A stretch of DNA of 6,309 bases from an uncultured Bacteriovorax sp. (GTDB taxonomy: Bacteria > Bdellovibrionota > Bacteriovoracia > Bacteriovoracales > Bacteriovoracaceae): NCBI GenBank assembly GCA_946480715.1, contig CAMLKK010000091.1, forward strand, positions 1 to 6,309, in the 5' to 3' direction. The translations under genes and the position numbers were made by a program. The notes under the pieces are model-generated. The model searched no databases. It saw only the letters and a list, made by a program, of their open reading frames with translations, and was not told the origin of the DNA. Below are positions 1 through 5,348 of the stretch, in pieces (the first letter of the stretch is position 1; every line of letters begins with the position of its first letter).

Positions 1-620
1 TTGATCGCTTCAAGAACTTCTTTTTCTGGAACAATGTGCGCTTCACCTTCAACCATAAGGATCGCATCTTTTGAACCTGCAACTGCGATTTCAAGATCTG
101 AGTTTGCCCAGTCAGCGTGGTTAGGATTGATTACAAGTTGTCCGTTGATACGACCTACTTTTGCAAAACCAATTGGAGCTGCAAAAGGAATGTCTGATAC
201 TGCGATAGCAGCTGAAGCACCAAGAGCTGCAAGAACTTCAGGATCTCCTGTTTCGTTGTAAGAAAGAACACTACAAGTAACAACAGTGTCGAACATGTAG
301 TCGCCTGGGAACATTGGACGAAGAGGACGGTCGATCAGACGACAAGCTAAGATTTCAGCTGTCGAAGGACGATTTTCTCTCTTCATGAATCCGCCTAGGA
401 ATTTTCCAGCGGCATAAAATTTTTCTTGGTATTCAACTAAAAGCGGAAAGAAATCTTGCCCATCTTTTAGTTCACGTGCTGAACACACAGCTACTAAAAC
501 TTGTGTTCCGTTACAGCTAACTAAAACTGAACCATCAGCTTGCTTAGCAAGACGACCAGTTTCGATAGTGACTTCTTTGCCACCGTAGTTAATCTTGTAC
601 TCTTTTTTGTTTTCGTTCAT
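1..620 (-). CDS. pnp: Polynucleotide phosphorylase, N-terminal part (3' end outside window)
   Basis: PNPase is a trimeric 3'-to-5' exoribonuclease that uses phosphate to degrade RNA and works in mRNA turnover in the cytoplasm. The visible 206 codons cover the first RNase PH-like domain. The family signature is plain: residues 63-85 read EYQEKFYAAGK, then GGFMKRENRP, followed by RLIDRPLRPMFP at 94-105. F78-M79-K80-R81 occupies the place of the RNA-binding FFRR loop of the E. coli enzyme. Family members are about 700 residues, so roughly two thirds is missing beyond position 1. The ATG at 620-618 is preceded by GGAGA at 629-625, a well-placed Shine-Dalgarno site. The gene lies downstream of rpsO, as in most bacteria, but a terminator and a 235-bp leader separate them. 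Identification is secure. Confidence 0.97.
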   Translation of the reverse strand, partial: MNENKKEYKINYGGKEVTIETGRLAKQADGSVLVSCNGTQVLVAVCSARELKDGQDFFPLLVEYQEKFYAAGKFLGGFMKRENRPSTAEILACRLIDRPLRPMFPGDYMFDTVVTCSVLSYNETGDPEVLAALGASAAIAVSDIPFAAPIGFAKVGRINGQLVINPNHADWANSDLEIAVAGSKDAILMVEGEAHIVPEKEVLEAI

Positions 621-811
621 AAATTCTCCATATCAGACGTCACCATTGACGCCGCTAACATGGAAAGGCTTTTTAGAATTTTGATGGGATTAAAAGATAG
701 TTCAAGGCAGTGGACTTATACGCTGGGGTTTTGGGTCACTACGTTCAAATATCCCCTATTCCACATCACAAACTTTTCAAAGGACTTTCCGTATTAATAG
801 TTTAGCTTTTT
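621..811 (-). other. pnp leader / rpsO-pnp intergenic region
   Basis: This stretch holds no convincing gene. Read on the minus strand it is the likely 5' leader of pnp. It contains a nested inverted repeat at 710-764, a small hairpin at 638-651 (CGTCA, loop CCAT, TGACG) and the pnp ribosome binding site at 625-629. TATTAA at 797-792 could serve as a -10 element, but no good -35 sits at proper distance, so I cannot name the pnp promoter. In E. coli the pnp leader is structured, cut by RNase III and autoregulated by PNPase; similar control here is only an analogy. Confidence 0.5.
710..764 (-). promoter_or_regulatory. Possible structured element in pnp leader
   Basis: Three nested complementary pairs can form in the minus-strand RNA: GTGGA (764-760) with TCCAC (714-710), GGGG (756-753) with CCCC (728-725), and TTTG (749-746) with CAAA (733-730). 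They enclose a 12-nt loop. Small bulges separate the stems, and ATA (759-757) can also pair with TAT (720-718). The element ends about 90 bases before the pnp ATG. It could be a regulatory or processing site, but pairing by chance in a 55-nt span is not excluded. Confidence 0.3.
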
Positions 812-843
812 AAAACAAAAAGGGAACCCGTAGGTTCCCTTTT
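812..843 (-). terminator. Intrinsic terminator after rpsO
   Basis: An 11-bp perfect stem, AAAAGGGAACC paired with GGTTCCCTTTT (818-828 with 833-843), closes a 4-nt loop. On the minus strand it is followed by a T-rich run (TTTTTGTTTT, 821-812). It begins 12 bases after the rpsO stop codon. The plus strand also has a T-rich tract after the stem (TTTTATGGTTTTTTT), so it may work in both directions, though no plus-strand gene ends here. It should end or attenuate the rpsO transcript before pnp, like the terminator between these genes in E. coli. Confidence 0.85.
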
Positions 844-855
844 ATGGTTTTTTTC

Positions 856-1134
856 TTACTTTCTTAGTCCAAGTTTCTTAATTAGAGCTTGGTACTTATC
901 TGCATTTGTCATCTGTAAGTATGACAGAAGTCTTTTTCTCTGACCGATTAGCTTAAGTAGCCCGCGGTTTCCAGAGTAATCGTGCTTGTGTTTTGAGAAG
1001 TGTGGAGCAAGGTTGTTGATACGAGTTGTGATAAGTGCAACTTGTACAGCTGTACAACCAGAATCTTTTTCTCCTGAACCGAATTCTTTTCCGAACTCAG
1101 CAACGATTTTTTTTGAATCTTCTAAAGTGATCAT
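856..1134 (-). CDS. rpsO: 30S ribosomal protein S15
   Basis: S15 is a small four-helix protein that binds the central domain of 16S rRNA early in 30S assembly. The 92-residue product fits the family (E. coli has 89). Recognisable blocks are KKIVAEFG at 8-15, VQVALITTRIN at 30-40, HFSKHKHD at 45-52, RGLLKLIGQRKRLLSYL at 57-73 and the C-terminal LIKKLGLRK. The frame is open upstream to 1188, but I chose ATG 1134-1132: it has GGAG at 1144-1141 with 6-nt spacing and gives the normal N-terminus. Several usually conserved positions differ (C27 and A29 in the SGCTAVQ segment; YSGN where many homologues have HHSR). It lies 81 bp after the sigma factor and is followed by a terminator. I see no clear promoter in the 81-bp gap, so it may be transcribed with the sigma gene. 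Confidence 0.96.
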   Translation of the reverse strand: MITLEDSKKIVAEFGKEFGSGEKDSGCTAVQVALITTRINNLAPHFSKHKHDYSGNRGLLKLIGQRKRLLSYLQMTNADKYQALIKKLGLRK

Positions 1135-1215
1135 GTTTTTCTCCATGCCTATGTCCAAGTAAGAATCTTTCATTCCAACCGAGAGCAAGGTGTCAGTTTT
1201 AATAGTTTTGATGTT

Positions 1216-2154
1216 TTAGCGGATAAACTCCGACATGTAAACCTTTAAATTGTTGATCAAGCGTTCTTCGATCTGGCGAATGCGCTCGCGACTGACGCCG
1301 TATTGATCAGCAATGCTTTGAAGCGATGCAGGAACTTCGGAAAGGAGCCTTTTTTCAAAGATTTCGCGGTCTCTTTCTTTTAGCCCTTGCAGGTAATGCT
1401 GGAGTTGTTCTTTAAGAATTTCCACACCCTGAAGATCGGCCAGTCTGTCATCAATCGGGGGTTCGCTTGTATCAGCGAGGACGTCCGCGAGGCTTGCTCC
1501 GTTTTCTTCGACTTTTGCTTCCAGAGAAAGTTCAGTGGCCCCATGGGAAAGTCTGCGGTCCATGACTTCGACGGCCTTTTGAGAAACACCAAGATTTTCC
1601 GAAATCATTTTTGTATCAGGATTAAATCCAAGTGCAGTCAATCGCTCTTTTTCTTTCATCAAATTGAAAAAAAGTTTTTTCTGTTCGTTGGTCGTTCCAA
1701 TTTTTACGAGACGGAAATTATCTAAGATGAATTTTAAAATATAAGATCTGATCCACCAGCTGGCATAATACGAAAGCTTTGCACCTTTACTTGCATCGTA
1801 TTTCGAAACCGCTTTCATCAAACCGATATTTCCCTCTTGAATGAGATCCATCACGTTTTGCCAGGCCGAGCGATACTCAAGCGCAATTTTTACAACTAAT
1901 CTCAAATTGGCGAGTACAAGTTTTTTCGCAACTTCGATATCACCTGTATCTTGCAATTCTTTTAAAAGCGCTTCTTCTTCTTCAACAGAGAGAAGTTTAT
2001 AACGGCTGATCTCGCGAGCATATGTTGTGAGCGGATCAGTACTCGTGGGCAGATTGTCAGGGTTGTTGTGTTCAAGAATATCTTTTACGACGAGTGCGTT
2101 TGAATTCACAACTACGGGTACATCTGATTTAGGTGGATTAACTTTTTTTACCAT
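1216..2154 (-). CDS. rpoH: RNA polymerase sigma factor, sigma-32 (RpoH) type
   Basis: This group 3 sigma-70-family factor directs RNA polymerase to a stress-type promoter set. In the 312-residue product, region 1.2 is about 43-66 (YAREISRYKLLSVEEEEALL). Region 2 is about 79-151, with core-binding DLIQEGNIGLMKAV at 103-116 and SYYASWWIRSYI at 128-139. Region 4 is about 245-305, with helix-turn-helix LQSIADQYGVSRERIRQIEE at 278-297. Residues 158-166, QKKLFFNLM, match the RpoH box (QRKLFFNLR in E. coli), which separates RpoH from RpoD and FliA types. The first 40 residues are low-complexity and not recognisable. ATG 2154 is the only plausible start: an in-frame TAG lies at 2178-2176 with no ATG, GTG or TTG between. 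No Shine-Dalgarno sequence precedes it. RpoH is the best family call; whether it controls heat shock in this organism is inferred. Confidence 0.9.
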   Translation of the reverse strand: MVKKVNPPKSDVPVVVNSNALVVKDILEHNNPDNLPTSTDPLTTYAREISRYKLLSVEEEEALLKELQDTGDIEVAKKLVLANLRLVVKIALEYRSAWQNVMDLIQEGNIGLMKAVSKYDASKGAKLSYYASWWIRSYILKFILDNFRLVKIGTTNEQKKLFFNLMKEKERLTALGFNPDTKMISENLGVSQKAVEVMDRRLSHGATELSLEAKVEENGASLADVLADTSEPPIDDRLADLQGVEILKEQLQHYLQGLKERDREIFEKRLLSEVPASLQSIADQYGVSRERIRQIEERLINNLKVYMSEFIR

Positions 2155-2160
2155 GGAGGG

Positions 2161-2190
2161 ATTATACGCCAGGGCCTAGAGAATTGTCAT
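2161..2190 (-). promoter_or_regulatory. Sigma-70-type promoter of the rpoH-like gene, probably leaderless
   Basis: On the minus strand ATGACA (2190-2185, five of six to the -35 consensus TTGACA) is followed after 18 bp by a perfect TATAAT (2166-2161). Six bases (CCCTCC) separate the -10 box from the ATG at 2154, so transcription should begin at or within a base or two of the start codon. The -35 box overlaps the TGA stop of the upstream gene. No ribosome binding site precedes the ATG, which agrees with leaderless translation. Confidence 0.75.
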
Positions 2191-3869
2191 TTCTTTGGTG
2201 AACTTTGCAATTTTTCCTGAGTCTTTAGGACATTCATTTGATGGTTAATGTATTTAAGCGCAAAAACGCCATAATTGACTTCAACTTTAACGTCCTGCTC
2301 ACCGACTCCTTCAAATTCCATCGTCTTTTCGGCCTTTTCCATAATCTGCGCCGTGAGTTCTTCAACTATCAATCCTTCAAGATCTCCGCGCCAAGGCGGT
2401 ATAATAAAGCGCTCTTTTGCACGCTCCACATCCCTAGTCACATGAAGACGCATGCGTTTTTTCAAATGATCTTTTTCTTCCTTCGATTTGTGGCCGTAGT
2501 TCACATCAAGCATGGCCTGGCGATAATATTTTATAAACGCTTTTGGAATTTTAATGAGAAAGAGTAATTTTACTTTTCCAACTTGTTCATTGATTCGATC
2601 GAACTCTCCAAGATTGATATCAAAACCAATTCGATACTCATTTTTTCTAAAGTCATGCAGTCTTGAGCGATCGATAAGCTCCATTGTTAGGGGTTCTTCA
2701 AAAAAGAGTTCTCTCGTTTGAGACTCACTCATTTTTCTTGCCCACTTATTCCAGGTGCTGTCGACACTGGCCCTAAAAACATCTTCTCCTGCTGTGAACT
2801 TCGGAGCGCGGTGAAGAAAATCGGGTACATTAGTAATAAGCGAAATGAATTGTGAATTAATAAAATTCTGCTCATCAAATGATTGCGTGTTCATAATCTT
2901 AGCAATGCGTTCGTCGTAATCATTTGGTCGATAAGTTTCATCACTAAATTCTTCGCAATAAAGTCTTTTTAAATCTTCGCCAATATTAGTTCCACCAACT
3001 GAATAAAGTACTTTCTGAGGAAATGTCGCTGCATCGACTTTGCGGCAAATGAGATTTTCACACCAGACTTGTACTGTCTTCAAATCTTCTTTGAGAAAGA
3101 GAGAATTATCCTGCTCTTTCCAACCAATCGCCTGATTGCTCATTTGGCGAATGAAAAAGGCCATGAGAGCACTATGCCTGATGATAGGTGCCATCAGTCC
3201 AGCAGAGTTAGGATTTCCATTCCATGAACAGACAGCTTGAAAAAGTTTTACTGAAAAAAGAAACTCCTGTTCGATTCCCGTCTTACTTGGAAGATATTCG
3301 GCCATCTCATTATCTGGATATATAATATTTTTATTCACGCCTGGAAGTTCGAACCGATTTTCTTTATCAAATTTGAGATAGAGATTATTAAGCAACTCTT
3401 TTTTACTAATGACAGAGAGATTATTAGAGCAATAATTCCCCACTAAATTTTCTGCGAGATTTGTATAATCTTCTCTGCTGAATTCCATCGCTTTTGCATA
3501 TTGGGGAATGGCCCTAGAAAGTAAATCAAGCCCGATGTACTGAACCAATGCGAGTGTTGAACGCTTTACCTGAACTTTATCCCACTCAGATGCATATCGA
3601 GTTTGGCGAGGGGCCTTACAATAGTTGGTGAGGTTCTTTCCTTCTTCGTAAAAACCTCTATACATGGCCATGGCCAATTTGTTTTTTGAAGATTCACTTT
3701 TTATGGAATCATCATGAGTGAAAACATAGTTGAGTGGATCACTTAATTCTTCTTTATACTCTTCGCTGAAATTTCCGAGCACTAAACTTTCTACAGGCGC
3801 TAACGCCCATGACGGTGAAGTGACCGCAGCGAAAAAGAGGATGATAATGCCCAAGCTATAAGTTTTCAT
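2187..3869 (-). CDS. Exported protein of unknown function, six cysteines
   Basis: I do not recognise this 560-residue protein. Residues 1-22 look like a Sec signal peptide: a short Lys start, hydrophobic LGIIILFFAAV, and likely cleavage after S-W-A at 22. There is no lipobox cysteine, so a soluble periplasmic or secreted protein is likely. The mature part is mixed and mostly helical in appearance. It has exactly six cysteines (84, 147, 214, 270, 275, 305), all in the first 305 residues; an even count in an exported protein would suit up to three disulfides. The C-terminal half has none and is rich in charged residues (KSKEEKDHLKKRMR at 461-474). VKLLFLIKIPKAFIKYY at 433-449 is the only strongly hydrophobic stretch there and is interrupted by lysines. 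The ATG at 3869 has no strong ribosome binding site. The gene is divergent from the TPR-like gene across 42 bp, and its stop overlaps the -35 box of the sigma-factor promoter. Confidence 0.85.
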   Translation of the reverse strand: MKTYSLGIIILFFAAVTSPSWALAPVESLVLGNFSEEYKEELSDPLNYVFTHDDSIKSESSKNKLAMAMYRGFYEEGKNLTNYCKAPRQTRYASEWDKVQVKRSTLALVQYIGLDLLSRAIPQYAKAMEFSREDYTNLAENLVGNYCSNNLSVISKKELLNNLYLKFDKENRFELPGVNKNIIYPDNEMAEYLPSKTGIEQEFLFSVKLFQAVCSWNGNPNSAGLMAPIIRHSALMAFFIRQMSNQAIGWKEQDNSLFLKEDLKTVQVWCENLICRKVDAATFPQKVLYSVGGTNIGEDLKRLYCEEFSDETYRPNDYDERIAKIMNTQSFDEQNFINSQFISLITNVPDFLHRAPKFTAGEDVFRASVDSTWNKWARKMSESQTRELFFEEPLTMELIDRSRLHDFRKNEYRIGFDINLGEFDRINEQVGKVKLLFLIKIPKAFIKYYRQAMLDVNYGHKSKEEKDHLKKRMRLHVTRDVERAKERFIIPPWRGDLEGLIVEELTAQIMEKAEKTMEFEGVGEQDVKVEVNYGVFALKYINHQMNVLKTQEKLQSSPKK

Positions 3870-3911
3870 TTGATATTTAAGTTATCGGGATTCCTTGACG
3901 AAAAATTGAAT
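3870..3911. promoter_or_regulatory. Divergent intergenic region
   Basis: Only 42 bp separate the two divergent start codons, so at least one promoter must reach into the opposite coding region. An imperfect palindrome, GATATTTAAGTTATC at 3872-3886 (GATA and TATC arms), lies in it and could be an operator. I could not find a -35/-10 pair of good quality on either strand. Confidence 0.3.
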
Positions 3912-5348
3912 ATGAAAAGAGTATGGGTCCTTTTATTCCTGAGCATGTCACTCTGTTTTAAGCTTCACTCGCAAGAGACTGAGTTCAAACCATTTTCAGA
4001 TGACGAAGCTCTTAAAGAAATTGTTTTCGAAGAAGAATACTTTGAACTAGACGCTTATAACTATGCGGCCCAGGCTAAAGAAGGATCTCAAAGAAGAATT
4101 GATATTCATAATTTTCAGAAAGCAAAATTCAAATTGATTAATGGTGATTTGAAAACAGCACGATTTTTATTGGGAAGAATTAACGATAAGACTTCTCCTC
4201 TCGCAAGTGTAAAACAGCGCTATCTTGCAGTCATCGATTTCATAGAAGGGCGATTTCGCGAATCACTCCAAAGACTTTCACAACCGAATTTACAAACGAG
4301 TACAAATTACAAACAAATTTGTCTCTTAAAACTCGTCAACATGATGGCGCTCAATGACAGCGATGCCGTTCGCAAAGAAGCTCCCGGATGTATGTCACAA
4401 ACAGCAGAATATTCTAAGAACGATCAATTCTGGCTCGACAACATGGTTAAATTGAAAACTCGTGATCAAAGTGGAATCAAAAAAAATATGATCATGGATA
4501 TTCTCACGACGCTTTCTGATGATGAGCAAATTAAACTCTGGATGAAGACCGGACTCTATTTGAGCCGTGAAGAAGAAATTATCTTTATGTTGGGTGGTCT
4601 TCCTGAATCTTCATATCAATCTAAAAAACTTCGGGAGATTGTTGGTTTTCTTTTTATGCGACAAGGAAATTTCGAACGTGCGGTAAAATTTGTCGATGAC
4701 ATTGATTCGGCCAATGCTGAAAACATCAAAGGAACATTCAATCTTTTTAACCGTGAATACGAACTCGCCTTTGGACACTTTAAGCTCGCTCTAAAAAAGA
4801 AACAAGATTCAGTGAATGCACTTGAAAGGGCCATTCCTCTCGCCTGGCTTCTCAAGCAATGGGATGATGGACTTCAAATGGTTTCAAGTTCTACCAATCG
4901 TTCACTTGATAATCGAAAGAAAAAAGCACTGGCGATTGCTTTTATGATTCGTCAGAAAAAATTTAAAGAAGCGCAAAAAGAGCTCGCTCTCCTGAGAATA
5001 GATTTTAAAAACGCTCCTCCATATGAAGTTCTCGTTATGGAGACTTATGTGAATTTAATTCTTTCTGCCAATGATCCTAAATATGATCGTCGCAAGATTG
5101 AAGAATCATCAGAGGCCGCCTGTAAGGCCTTTGACATTATGGGATGCTGGATCTCTTTACAATTTATTCAGTGGGATAATCTAGGCAAGACCATTACACG
5201 CGATGAACCTGTCTACAATGATAAAACGATGACTATTGAATCGCTGAAAACAAAACAGGTCATCACACCGCTTAAAGAAGTTCAAAGTGTCGATCAAAGC
5301 GACATCGAAGAACTCGACAGCCGAACGGTAAATATACCTGGCGTTTAA
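3912..5348 (+). CDS. Exported helical TPR-like repeat protein
   Basis: No specific family is recognised in this 478-residue product. Residues 1-20 (MKRVWVLLFLSMSLCFKLHS) form a signal peptide with probable cleavage before Q21; the cysteine at 15 is not in a proper lipobox. The frame is open back to a TTG at 3870, but ATG 3912 is chosen because it starts the signal peptide directly. No strong Shine-Dalgarno site is visible. The mature protein is helical with TPR-like pairs: NFQKAKFKLINGDLKTARFL (67-86), YLAVIDFIEGRFRESLQRLS (104-123), GFLFMRQGNFERAVKFVDD (245-263), REYELAFGHFKLALKKK (281-297) and IAFMIRQKKFKEAQKELALL (342-361). Such repeats usually serve as protein-binding scaffolds. The C-terminal 50 residues are polar and probably flexible. 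It converges on the repeat/barrel gene with overlapping stops and diverges from the six-cysteine gene. A periplasmic or outer-membrane-associated scaffold is an inference. Confidence 0.85.
   Translation: MKRVWVLLFLSMSLCFKLHSQETEFKPFSDDEALKEIVFEEEYFELDAYNYAAQAKEGSQRRIDIHNFQKAKFKLINGDLKTARFLLGRINDKTSPLASVKQRYLAVIDFIEGRFRESLQRLSQPNLQTSTNYKQICLLKLVNMMALNDSDAVRKEAPGCMSQTAEYSKNDQFWLDNMVKLKTRDQSGIKKNMIMDILTTLSDDEQIKLWMKTGLYLSREEEIIFMLGGLPESSYQSKKLREIVGFLFMRQGNFERAVKFVDDIDSANAENIKGTFNLFNREYELAFGHFKLALKKKQDSVNALERAIPLAWLLKQWDDGLQMVSSSTNRSLDNRKKKALAIAFMIRQKKFKEAQKELALLRIDFKNAPPYEVLVMETYVNLILSANDPKYDRRKIEESSEAACKAFDIMGCWISLQFIQWDNLGKTITRDEPVYNDKTMTIESLKTKQVITPLKEVQSVDQSDIEELDSRTVNIPGV

Noticed and set aside
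724..736. TGGGG/TGGGT pair resembling MraZ-type operator boxes
   Set aside because: The spacing is 8 bases rather than the 10-base period expected, only two copies exist, and no mraZ or cell-division gene is near.
716..766. Minus-strand 16-residue frame starting ATGTGGAATAGG in the pnp leader
   Set aside because: There is no convincing ribosome binding site, and it coincides with the inverted repeat; too short to support as a leader peptide.
540..797. Plus-strand 85-residue open frame
   Set aside because: It runs antisense over the pnp start and the non-coding leader, has no family resemblance, and the overlapping pnp N-terminus is certain.
1135..1188. Upstream extension of rpsO to the ATG at 1188
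   Set aside because: S15 does not have this N-terminal extension, and the best ribosome binding site is at 1144-1141, serving ATG 1134.
1387..1725. Plus-strand 112-residue open frame inside the sigma-factor gene
   Set aside because: It is antisense to conserved sigma regions 2-4 and shows no recognisable protein features.
2238..2567. Plus-strand 109-residue open frame
   Set aside because: It is antisense to the long exported-protein gene, has no ribosome binding site and its composition looks like a shadow frame.
3870..3911. TTG at 3870 as the start of the TPR-like gene
   Set aside because: It would put 14 polar residues before a normal signal peptide and start immediately beside the divergent ATG; ATG 3912 is more natural.
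3912..3971. Lipoprotein signal at Cys15 of the TPR-like protein
   Set aside because: The residues before the cysteine (M-S-L-C) lack the small residue needed at -1 of a lipobox.
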